Below are positions 33,932 to 41,372 of a stretch of DNA of 64,000 bases, one piece after another. The translations under genes were made by a program, and so were the position numbers. The stretch is from Parvularcula sp964219355 (lineage in GTDB: Bacteria > Pseudomonadota > Alphaproteobacteria > Caulobacterales > Parvularculaceae), in assembly GCA_964219355.1 (NCBI GenBank), contig CAXPOZ010000004.1:310001-374000 (forward strand). Reading direction: 5' to 3'. Position 1 is the stretch's first letter, and every line of letters starts with the position of its first letter. The notes under the pieces are model-generated. The model searched no databases. It saw only the letters and a list, made by a program, of their open reading frames with translations, and had not been told where the DNA came from.

Positions 33932-33976
33932 CGCGTAACCTTGAGCGCGCTCGGCCGAACAGGCAGGTGTAGAGCC

Positions 33977-34336
33977 ATGAGCAAGACCCTCACTTTTGCT
34001 GCTGCCCTTCTCGGATTTCTGGCCGTCGCGGCTGGCGCTTTTGGCGCCCATGCCCTTGATGGCCAACTCACCGAGAAGGCGGCGGACTGGTGGCAGACCG
34101 GGACGTTCTACCTTCTGACCCATGCCGTGGCGGCCTTTGCCGTCGGGGTGTCGGGACAAAAGGGCCTGTTTGTCACCGGCGGATGGTGCCTCGCCCTCGG
34201 CGGCACCGTCTTCGGGGCCTCGCTTTATGCTCTCGCTCTTGGAGCGCCGTCGATCCTCGGGGCCATCACCCCGATCGGCGGCATCCTGATGCTGGCGGGA
34301 TGGGCCTTTGCGGCCATCGGCGCGATAAGGAGATGA
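33977..34336 (+). CDS. DUF423 membrane protein
   Basis: A 119-residue integral membrane protein with four helices. The family signature is at the start: FLAVAAGAFGAHAL, then TGTFYLLTHAVA. DUF423 proteins (YgdD-like) are widespread and of unknown function. The stop is three bases before the msrB start, so it is coupled to msrB. Confidence 0.88.
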   Translation: MSKTLTFAAALLGFLAVAAGAFGAHALDGQLTEKAADWWQTGTFYLLTHAVAAFAVGVSGQKGLFVTGGWCLALGGTVFGASLYALALGAPSILGAITPIGGILMLAGWAFAAIGAIRR

Positions 34337-34339
34337 GTG

Positions 34340-34852
34340 ATGCATTTTGCGATGACACGACGGACCATGCTTCTGGGGTCGGCGGCGCTGATCGGCGCGG
34401 CCTGTACTTCTGGAGATGCGCGCGAGGCAAAGGAGGATTCCATGATGACCGATGACAGCAATATCGACTGGGCGAACCTCACCGAAGCCGAATGGCGTGA
34501 GCGATTGAGCGAAGAAGAATTCCGTGTCCTGCGCAAGGAAGGCACCGAGCGTGCCGGGACTTCCCCGCTGAATGATGAAAAACGCAAGGGCACCTTCGTT
34601 TGTGCCGGGTGCGAGCTGCCGCTCTTTGCTTCTGAGACCAAATTTGAATCGGGCACGGGCTGGCCGAGCTTTTACGATCACCTCCCCGGCGCGCTTGAAA
34701 CCAAGCGCGACTTCAAGCTGGTTGTCCCGCGCACGGAGTATCACTGCTCGCGTTGCGGCGGGCATCAGGGCCATGTCTTCAAGGACGGCCCTCGCCCGAC
34801 GGGGCTGCGCTATTGCAATAATGGCGTGGCGCTGAAATTCGTCCCCGCCTAA
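34340..34852 (+). CDS. msrB: Peptide-methionine (R)-S-oxide reductase, exported
   Basis: A 170-residue MsrB that repairs the R form of methionine sulfoxide. The catalytic domain (about 40-168) shows the zinc ligands CAGC and CSRC, the substrate motif SGTGWPSFY, GGHQGHVF, and the catalytic Cys in RYCNNG. The N terminus is unusual: a twin-arginine segment TRRTMLLGSAALIGAAC with a lipobox Cys, so this is an exported, probably Tat-dependent, lipid-anchored form rather than the common cytoplasmic one. An AAGGAG site lies seven bases before the ATG. Its stop overlaps the convergent gene's stop by four bases. Confidence 0.92.
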   Translation: MHFAMTRRTMLLGSAALIGAACTSGDAREAKEDSMMTDDSNIDWANLTEAEWRERLSEEEFRVLRKEGTERAGTSPLNDEKRKGTFVCAGCELPLFASETKFESGTGWPSFYDHLPGALETKRDFKLVVPRTEYHCSRCGGHQGHVFKDGPRPTGLRYCNNGVALKFVPA

Positions 34853-37269
34853 GCCGGGCCGTAAATTTCCTTCCATGCACCGGGCGGGATCATCAGACTC
34901 CCGCCCGACAAGATCACATTCGTCACGCTATCATCCGTCGCGGTGAAGCGGACCGTCTGGCCATCAAGCAGGCCGAGGGCGGATAAATCCTCATAGCTCC
35001 ACACATCATCTGCAGGTGATTGCGCCGGGCCGGTCGTCACAGCCGCGCCGGAGCCAAAGCCATCCGTGCCGCTGCCAGCGGCATAGTCCGCCATATCGAG
35101 CGACGCAGAATGACTGCCCAATGACGGGTCCGTATAAAGCGGATCGGTGATTGTCGTGCCGACCTCTGCTGCGCCGGCCGTTCCCAGATCGCTGGTATTA
35201 CCAAAGAAAGTCGATGAGGTGATCGCCGATCCAGAGGCCTGCCAATAGCCAACCGAAAAGCTTTCATCGAGATCTATAGCTTTCGTGTAGCCTGTAAAAA
35301 TGCAGTCATCGATCGTCAGCTCACTGAAGCCCCCGGGATCGTAATTGGCGAACAGGAAGCTGGTGCTGACCCCTGCGGCAGGACCGGTGAAGACGCAATT
35401 CTCAAATACCGGCACGGCACTCGCCCCCTGCCGCAATCTCAAACTTCCCTTTCCATAACATCGGGTCATGACGCCCTCGAATGTGTTCATCTGGGCATAG
35501 AAGTGTACAAAACTGTCCGTGACCTCCGCGGCTGTAAGTTTGACATAGTCCGTTAACGTCCCGAATTGGCATTGGTCAAAGATGGCAATGGCGCCACCGC
35601 CAACATCGCTGACTGCCCCGCTGGGACTCGGCAGAATCCGGCAACGGAAGAATTCATGATCCCCCAGCGAGCCTTCGAACCCACCGATAATGCCTGCTGG
35701 CGCTCTCACATCCTCGCCGCCATGTCCTTCGCCGCCGATGAAGGTGCAATCTTCGTGATAGGACGTGCTGTCATTGACGTGGACAGCTGCGTATTTGTGA
35801 CAGTCTTCTACCCAGCATCTATAGGCTTCCAGTCTGCCGTCAGCATGCGCCGTCAGGCCATCGCCGCAGTTGGACACCTTGACATCATGCACGGTAAGAT
35901 CACCTGATCCGTGCACGGCAAGACCATTTGATGAGCTCTGGAAATCATCCGACGCGATTTCGTCGAGGCCTTGCCAGTCACGGATATGAAGCCCGTTCCC
36001 ATATAGGATAACGGTGCCGTCCGTCATATCGAATGCTTGCGTCGACCCAACCCCGGTGAAGGTTGAGCGCAGGGTTGTCCCCGGCTCAAACACTAATGTG
36101 ATCGTATTGGTATCAATGGAATAAACCAGTAGTGGATCATCCACATAGTCGCCCTTCTTGATCCGCACATTGACGGATGCACTCGTTGCAAGGCTTCCTA
36201 GTCGGCTTGCTAGTTCTGAGAGCGTCGCCAGAGGCGCAGCCGGCGCGCCTGTATTGCCATCACTGCCAAGCACCGGATCAACGACAAAATCAAACGTCAG
36301 ATCAAGTCCTAGCAACGCTGGGGGCGTGGGGGCGCCATTCGGCAGCGCGGGCGTCTCCGCCTCGATCACATATCCCCATGCTCCCTCTGCCACATCATAG
36401 GATCGTCTCGGCGCGCCTGTGGCCGCGGCAGCCGGTTTGCCGGTGTCGAGAAGGATGAGTGTATTGCTCCCGGCACTGAATTCAGCATCTTCCGGTGACA
36501 AGAGGTTGGAATTAGGGCCCGTCGCTTCGGTCCAGACCGCCGCTTCCTCTGCAGAGATCGCAAAACTGGCGCCTGCGGGCACCCATGCAGGCGCAGAAGG
36601 CCCACCGATGCCTGTTGAGTTGGGGAAGCTGACCTCCCCCGTCTCGTGATCAATCAGGATCGCATCAACAAATGTCTCTCCATCCGCACTGACCCGGATG
36701 GTCAGGTCGTCCGAGCCCGTCAGGCCGATCTCGACACGGCCTGACGCCCCAGTCTGAAAGAGGAGTGAGGCCGTATCACTCGCACTCGCCTTGTTGATCG
36801 ACTGACGCATGTCCCCCGTCCCGGGCGTGATATCATCATGGGAGAAGAAGACGGCATCGGTTTTGACGGCCAGACGATTTGTATCATCCGGGCCCGTATT
36901 GATCCCGAAGCGTGCCGCCTCTTCACTGCCGAAGGCGCCCCATTCAGAGCCGTCCCAGACAATGTGCCGTCCTTCGTCAGCGACATAGGCCGTGATGCCT
37001 TCAATCGCCGGATATTCCCGCCAGGCATTATCCTGCCAGACAGCGATTGCATCATCAGCAAGACCAGACCAGCTTTCGCCCGATTTACCGGACGGCAGGA
37101 TATACCCCTCCCCTTGGGTAGGTTCTTCAGGCTCTTCGCTGACCGTCCGGGAGCTGACAGATAAATGCACCAACGCATCAAGGGACCGGATCGTTTCATT
37201 GACCGTGACATGCTTTTGCGCCTGGGCTTCCATCACGTAAGGGAAAGAAAGTCGGGTCGAGTTGTCCAT
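34849..37269 (-). CDS. DUF2793 plus beta-helix protein, phage-fibre-like orphan
   Basis: An 806-residue protein. The N-terminal 130 residues fit DUF2793: LSFPYVMEAQAQKHVTVNET, SLDALVHL, GEGYILPSG, AIAVWQDNAWREYPAIEG, and HIVWDGSEW. A central beta-rich part follows, then from about 335 to 720 a right-handed parallel beta-helix with short repeated rungs (GNGLHIRDW, VHGSGDLTVHDVKVSNCGDG, CTFIGGEGHG, ENCVFTGPA, DDCIFTGYT). There is no signal peptide. DUF2793 is known to me from phage- and gene-transfer-agent-associated proteins of alphaproteobacteria, and beta-helices are common in tail fibres. No other phage gene is nearby. Confidence 0.75.
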   Translation of the reverse strand: MDNSTRLSFPYVMEAQAQKHVTVNETIRSLDALVHLSVSSRTVSEEPEEPTQGEGYILPSGKSGESWSGLADDAIAVWQDNAWREYPAIEGITAYVADEGRHIVWDGSEWGAFGSEEAARFGINTGPDDTNRLAVKTDAVFFSHDDITPGTGDMRQSINKASASDTASLLFQTGASGRVEIGLTGSDDLTIRVSADGETFVDAILIDHETGEVSFPNSTGIGGPSAPAWVPAGASFAISAEEAAVWTEATGPNSNLLSPEDAEFSAGSNTLILLDTGKPAAAATGAPRRSYDVAEGAWGYVIEAETPALPNGAPTPPALLGLDLTFDFVVDPVLGSDGNTGAPAAPLATLSELASRLGSLATSASVNVRIKKGDYVDDPLLVYSIDTNTITLVFEPGTTLRSTFTGVGSTQAFDMTDGTVILYGNGLHIRDWQGLDEIASDDFQSSSNGLAVHGSGDLTVHDVKVSNCGDGLTAHADGRLEAYRCWVEDCHKYAAVHVNDSTSYHEDCTFIGGEGHGGEDVRAPAGIIGGFEGSLGDHEFFRCRILPSPSGAVSDVGGGAIAIFDQCQFGTLTDYVKLTAAEVTDSFVHFYAQMNTFEGVMTRCYGKGSLRLRQGASAVPVFENCVFTGPAAGVSTSFLFANYDPGGFSELTIDDCIFTGYTKAIDLDESFSVGYWQASGSAITSSTFFGNTSDLGTAGAAEVGTTITDPLYTDPSLGSHSASLDMADYAAGSGTDGFGSGAAVTTGPAQSPADDVWSYEDLSALGLLDGQTVRFTATDDSVTNVILSGGSLMIPPGAWKEIYGPA

Positions 37270-37399
37270 GACGTCTCCGGAGAAGGCTCGTTTCAGCGTT
37301 CAAGATAAGTCAGGCGCGAGGTCCGGGGATAAGTTTGCAGAGGCGGGCAAGATTGACCCCGCCCCTCTCCACTGTTCTAGTCAGGACAGGAGAAGTTGA

Positions 37400-37939
37400 A
37401 TGCTGATTTCATTATTGGGCCTCATCGCCGCCGGTTCCATGATAGCCCAGGAACCCGGCTCACCGCCTCAGGATGGCTGGGAGATTGGCGCTGTCTCCTT
37501 TGAGCTGACCATCAATGGAAAGCGCGGAAAGAGCGAGCCCATCCCCACGGTCTTTACGGTCAGGGAAGACGTCCCCGGCGTCCTCTTTATGTGTGATCAG
37601 TCTTCCTATCGTGTACGGATCGCCGAGAAGCCGATGCCGATGCACAATGTCGTTCACGGCACACAGAAGCGAAACGTCCCGAATGTCCGGTTTTTCCTGT
37701 TCCTGGATGATGAGAAAGTGCTGACCGGCAGGGCTGATCGCTGGACTCAACTTGACGCCATCGCACCGGTGGGACGTGAACCAGCCGCAAACCTCTTCAA
37801 TGCGATCATCACCGGCCAAAAGGCTGAATACGCTTTGCGCTGGGAAAAGAACCGTCAGCCGCTCCATCTGCCGCCCGTCGATGAAAACTTCCGTGCCTTT
37901 GCCGATGCCTGCAAGGCGCTGCAGTCATCGTCTGAATAA
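37400..37939 (+). CDS. Exported protein of unknown function
   Basis: A 179-residue protein with a signal peptide (1-16, ending MIA) and an AGGAGA ribosome site. The mature part is a mainly beta domain (VSFELTINGKRG, TVFTVREDVPGVLFMC) with two Cys (about 65 and 171). No family recognised. It is divergent from the fibre-like gene, with 130 bases between starts. Confidence 0.6.
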   Translation: MLISLLGLIAAGSMIAQEPGSPPQDGWEIGAVSFELTINGKRGKSEPIPTVFTVREDVPGVLFMCDQSSYRVRIAEKPMPMHNVVHGTQKRNVPNVRFFLFLDDEKVLTGRADRWTQLDAIAPVGREPAANLFNAIITGQKAEYALRWEKNRQPLHLPPVDENFRAFADACKALQSSSE

Positions 37940-38108
37940 AGCGAACTCCCGCAACCTGATTATTTTTCGCAGTTGCAAAATAAAGGTGGTCATCTGCGCG
38001 AAAGTATGCGCTCATGCCCCATCGAAACATGACGGGAATTCAAAGCCTTACTTCCAGCAGCTTCGAAATCACTTTCTCGTCATTCCACCTCCAAAAGGAT
38101 CAAAGCCT

Positions 38109-38267
38109 GTGTTCAAGCGTCTCGCCCTTATGGCCATTTTTGTTCTTACCGCCGCTGCCTGCGCCACGACGCCGGAAGAAGGCGAGACTGAAAAAGACGA
38201 TGATGGCACGCATTGCACCGTCGAACGCGACATGGGCTCCCGCATGGGCACCAAGGTCTGCCGCTAA
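38109..38267 (+). CDS. Small Cys-pair lipoprotein, copy A
   Basis: A 52-residue lipoprotein starting at a GTG with an AAAAGGA site eight bases upstream. The lipobox is TAAAC (Cys about 18), followed by ATTPEEGETEKDDDG and the core HCTVERDMGSRMGTKVCR at the C terminus. The pattern lipobox, PEE, acidic/Lys linker, then Cys-x(14)-Cys-Arg is shared with the genes at 38404 and 40563. Similar C-x-x-E-x-x-x-GSR-x-x-x-x-VC segments occur in other proteobacterial small proteins of unknown function. Confidence 0.75.
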   Translation: MFKRLALMAIFVLTAAACATTPEEGETEKDDDGTHCTVERDMGSRMGTKVCR

Positions 38268-38344
38268 GGCAGAATTTGCCGGGATGACTGTCATCTGACT
38301 GCGTCCCGGCCTGTCATGCCTCCCCTCGAATGGTAGGAAGTCAG

Positions 38345-38367
38345 AGCCGCCGGCAACACCGGCGGCT
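38345..38367 (+). terminator. Terminator-like hairpin after copy A
   Basis: AGCCGCCGG-CAACA-CCGGCGGCT forms a 9-base stem with a 5-base loop, followed by TAAACTTG. It separates the first and second small lipoprotein genes. The following T-run is weak. Confidence 0.5.
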
Positions 38368-38403
38368 TAAACTTGTTGCTGCCCAATTCCGGAGGAAGCC
38401 CGC

Positions 38404-38574
38404 ATGACACGCCGTCTCATCTTCACGACATTCGCTGCTCTTTTGCTTGGCGCCTGTACGACGCCGCCCGAAGAAAAGAAAACGGCCGAAACCGAAGACC
38501 CTGAGGGGCTCACCTGCACCGAAGATGCGCTCGTCAATACGCCGCGTGATCCGGTGAAAATCTGCCGCGACTAA
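38404..38574 (+). CDS. Small Cys-pair lipoprotein, copy B
   Basis: A 56-residue lipoprotein with a strong GGAGGA site. Lipobox LLGAC (Cys about 18), then TTPPEEKKTAETEDPEG, then LTCTEDALVNTPRDPVKICRD. It keeps the PPEE segment, the charged linker and the terminal Cys pair ending in CR, but the glycine-rich middle of the core differs from copies A and C. It lies 136 bases after copy A on the same strand. Confidence 0.75.
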   Translation: MTRRLIFTTFAALLLGACTTPPEEKKTAETEDPEGLTCTEDALVNTPRDPVKICRD

Positions 38575-38692
38575 CGCCTCCGGCATTCATGAACACATGA
38601 AAAAAGGGCGGCTTTCTCCCAGAGCCCCCCTTCCCTTGCCTCATCAAGATCGAGAAACAGCCAAACGAGGCGTTCGTGACCCAGCGAAAAAC

Positions 38693-39394
38693 TCAGAGTC
38701 TTTTCATCAGGACGGAAGCGTAAGGAGCCTTTGTCGGCTTTGCGCCACCAAAAATCTGGGCCCCGAGCTGACCGAAAAACCCAATCACGAGTGCTGTTGC
38801 CAACTGCTCGGTATCAAGGTTCGGGATCGGCAGCGGTTCACCACCTGGAAGGGTCGTTGGTACCCCAACGATCTTAGCCACCAAAAGAAGCACGATGACT
38901 GTGATCAAAAGATTGATCACGTAGCCGAGGAAAAACTGCTTTTTGACGTCATTTTTTTCCTGTGGCGTCAGCCCCTCGCCAGTAAATTGTCGCTTCTGTG
39001 CCTCCAAGCGATTGAGAATATTCGGCATATTGACGAACCAACCCAGCAGGAAGAGTAAGAAGATTACCCCGCCGCCGAAATAGGCGAAGGGTACCCCCAC
39101 CACTTTCATCAACAACCAGCCAAAGAACCAGATCGCAAGAAACTGCGCGACAAATTCGATCAGCATCAGGATGACCAGACCCGCGATCATGGTGCCCATC
39201 GAGACGCTTTCACCAGATCCGGCATTGGCTGCGACGGACGGGGTCTCACCCCCTTGCATCACGCCTTTGAAGCCAACGACTTCCGCATAATCGGGGTCTT
39301 CTAGAAACGCATTATCGAGAGCTTCCTGACGGCGCTTGAGCGCACGGAATTGGTTCAGCGATACCATGGCGCTGGTCGCGAAGATCGAATACAT
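38693..39394 (-). CDS. Membrane protein of unknown function
   Basis: A 233-residue protein with a soluble N terminus (about 1-60) that is rich in charged residues, then four likely helices (about 65-90, 100-125, 155-180 and 205-220). The segment between the second and third is soluble (NILNRLEAQKRQFTGEGLTPQEKNDVKK). Start at ATG 39394 preferred to a TTG 51 bases earlier. No family recognised. It is 83 bases downstream of the AEC transporter gene. Confidence 0.6.
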   Translation of the reverse strand: MYSIFATSAMVSLNQFRALKRRQEALDNAFLEDPDYAEVVGFKGVMQGGETPSVAANAGSGESVSMGTMIAGLVILMLIEFVAQFLAIWFFGWLLMKVVGVPFAYFGGGVIFLLFLLGWFVNMPNILNRLEAQKRQFTGEGLTPQEKNDVKKQFFLGYVINLLITVIVLLLVAKIVGVPTTLPGGEPLPIPNLDTEQLATALVIGFFGQLGAQIFGGAKPTKAPYASVLMKRL

Positions 39395-39477
39395 TGGAAT
39401 TTCCCACCCAACTATTGCCCCAGAACTCTTGTCTAGCCTCTGCAATCTACAACTTCAAGGCTAGGAAGAATAGCGGC

Positions 39478-40422
39478 TCAACTCCCCAATTGGCGAAGGA
39501 TCAGGATCCAGATCGGCGCGGTGATCAACGACCCGACGGTTGCGAACATCACCGCACTGGCCGCCGCGCCAGTGGCCCGACCGTAAAGCTGCGCAAAGAC
39601 AAAGGCGATGAGACCTGACGGCATCGCCGCCGTCAGAACGGCCGATTGCGTGACCTCTAGCGGCAGATGCATCGGCCCTGTCGCGAGCCCGATGACAATC
39701 AGCGGATGAATGATCAGCGAGAGCCCGGCGACCATGGCGGCCTCGCCAAAGGCCCGTTTCGGTTCGCATTTTGTCAGCACACCGCCCAATCCGAAAATCG
39801 CCGCAGGCAGCGCTGCTTCTGCCAGCATATCGACGCTATCCATAATTGGCGACGGGACGGTCAGCCCGGACAGATTGACGATAAAGGCCGCAGCCAGCCC
39901 GATCATCAACGGGTTGCGCACGACCTCTCGCGTAATGAGTTTCAGCGATGCCGCAGAGAACTGCCCATCCGCCTTGGCCAGCTCCATTGCCGTGATCCCG
40001 ACCAGGAAGCAGATCGGTGAGTGAATGGAGATGATTGCGAAATTTGGACCGAGCGTGTCGGGGCCGAATGCTCGCGCCGTGATCGGCACCCCCAGCATCA
40101 GGCAATTGGTAAAAAGCGCGGCAAAACCAATGACGACACTATCCGTCCAGGGACGGTTGAAAATCAGCCGCGCGCCCAGCATGCCGAGCATGAAACAGCT
40201 GAGCGCACCGGTATAGAATGATACGAACAGCGCCGGATCGAACGCCGCTGCCAGATCCAGTCGGGATATCTTGCTGAAAAGAAGGCAGGGAAAACCGAAG
40301 GTCAGGATAACTTTCATCATCCCGTCAATCGCGGCGATCGGGATCACGCCCGTCCGGATCGCGGCAAAGCCGGTGCCAATAATAATAAAGATCGGCGAGA
40401 TGATCAGCAGGATTTCCAACAT
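39478..40422 (-). CDS. AEC-family (auxin efflux carrier-like) transporter
   Basis: A 314-residue inner-membrane transporter with about ten helices arranged as two five-helix halves. The first helix pair, FIIIGTGFAAIRTGVIP, the NCLMLGVPITARAFG segment, and the second-half LPAAIFGLGGVL with AAMPSGLIAFVFAQLYG are the family pattern. Bacterial members export or import small organic acids such as malonate or malate. Substrate not assignable. Confidence 0.85.
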   Translation of the reverse strand: MLEILLIISPIFIIIGTGFAAIRTGVIPIAAIDGMMKVILTFGFPCLLFSKISRLDLAAAFDPALFVSFYTGALSCFMLGMLGARLIFNRPWTDSVVIGFAALFTNCLMLGVPITARAFGPDTLGPNFAIISIHSPICFLVGITAMELAKADGQFSAASLKLITREVVRNPLMIGLAAAFIVNLSGLTVPSPIMDSVDMLAEAALPAAIFGLGGVLTKCEPKRAFGEAAMVAGLSLIIHPLIVIGLATGPMHLPLEVTQSAVLTAAMPSGLIAFVFAQLYGRATGAAASAVMFATVGSLITAPIWILILRQLGS

Positions 40423-40562
40423 CCACCCGCCATGCGCGCGCCGTGCGGGAAGGTCAATCTCTGCTGCGTTCGGTGCCTGACAGGTCGCAAGGTGGATGAT
40501 AGGTTGCCGCCGTCATGCGGCCGCTTCTCTTAACGCCGCCGAACTCGAAAAGGAGTTTCATC

Positions 40563-40727
40563 ATGGTACAGCGTATTCTTCTTGCCGCCCTTTTTGCCCT
40601 TTCGGCTACGGCCTGCGTCTCGCCGCCCGAAGAGGGAGAGAAAGAAGAGAAAAAAGAGCCTGACGCCAAATATTGCGACACCGACGCCGATGACCGCCTC
40701 GGCACGGAAGTCTGCCGGCAATATTGA
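40563..40727 (+). CDS. Small Cys-pair lipoprotein, copy C
   Basis: A 54-residue lipoprotein with an AAGGAG ribosome site. Lipobox ATAC (Cys about 18), then VSPPEEGEKEEKKEPDA and the core KYCDTDADDRLGTEVCRQY. It keeps the PPEE segment, the charged linker and a Cys-x-x-x-x-x-x-x-RLGTEVCR core, close to copy A. It is divergent from the AEC gene, about 2 kb from copy B. Confidence 0.75.
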   Translation: MVQRILLAALFALSATACVSPPEEGEKEEKKEPDAKYCDTDADDRLGTEVCRQY

Positions 40728-40768
40728 TGATCGCCGGCCTTGCGGCAGTAGGACAGCTAGGTCGGTTC

Positions 40769-41317
40769 TTATTCCGCTGGTGTCATGACTTCTTCGAAAT
40801 AGGTTGCCCAGCTCTCACCCTGGTCGAGCGAGTAATCGACCGTGAATGTCTTGGGAGCACCAAGGTCCCAACGCAGACGAAAATGCATCTTCTGATCATC
40901 ACCGAGTGGAAAGTGGGTGTCGCTACGCAGATTGGTGACCTCAAGCATTTCAGGTTCGGTGAAACGCCCCTCATAGATATCCATCAGCCCCCAGGTGTCA
41001 TCGACGACAGCCACGCGATATAGCTGTCTGTACTGATCATAGCTCATTTGAGTCTTGAGGGTGATCAGCTCTTCCAGACCAAGATCCGACGTCCGTTCCT
41101 CCTCCAGAACCCGGCCATTCAGCACGAATTGGGAAGTGCTCGTCGCTTCGCGCAATTCAATCGGGCCATCAGGCGTATGCCGGACGCCGGTGATGACGAA
41201 CTCCCCTTCGAGCGGCGCCAGTCTTGCCATGGCACTCAGAACCGGATCTTCGTCAGCAGTGGCGAACCCGATCCCCAGACCGAGGGCGAGCATGAAGGGC
41301 AGGAATTTGCGGAACAT
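40769..41317 (-). CDS. Exported DUF1579-like protein
   Basis: A 182-residue protein with a signal peptide (1-21, ending ATA) and a GAGGT ribosome site. The mature part looks like a lipocalin-type beta-barrel of the DUF1579 kind (LEGEFVITGVRHTPDGP, STSQFVLNGRVLEEERT, DQYRQLYRVAVVDDTWGLMDIYEG). Function unknown. A TTATCGATAA palindrome (41331-41340) lies 14 bases upstream of the start. Confidence 0.7.
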   Translation of the reverse strand: MFRKFLPFMLALGLGIGFATADEDPVLSAMARLAPLEGEFVITGVRHTPDGPIELREATSTSQFVLNGRVLEEERTSDLGLEELITLKTQMSYDQYRQLYRVAVVDDTWGLMDIYEGRFTEPEMLEVTNLRSDTHFPLGDDQKMHFRLRWDLGAPKTFTVDYSLDQGESWATYFEEVMTPAE

Positions 41318-41330
41318 AGCTACCTCACAA

Positions 41331-41340
41331 TTATCGATAA
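41331..41340. promoter_or_regulatory. TTATCGATAA palindrome
   Basis: A perfect 10-base palindrome immediately upstream of the ribosome site of the DUF1579-like gene, followed by ACGATACA. The same TATCGATAA core is found upstream of the TonB receptor (28456-28464). Confidence 0.3.
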
Positions 41341-41372
41341 ACGATACATTGCGCAGCGCTGACGTCAAGCTC

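Noticed and set aside
33140..34876. A 578-codon open frame on the minus strand opposite ubiA, DUF423 and msrB
   Set aside because: It runs across three recognised plus-strand genes and is rich in Gly, Lys, Glu and Arg without a fold.
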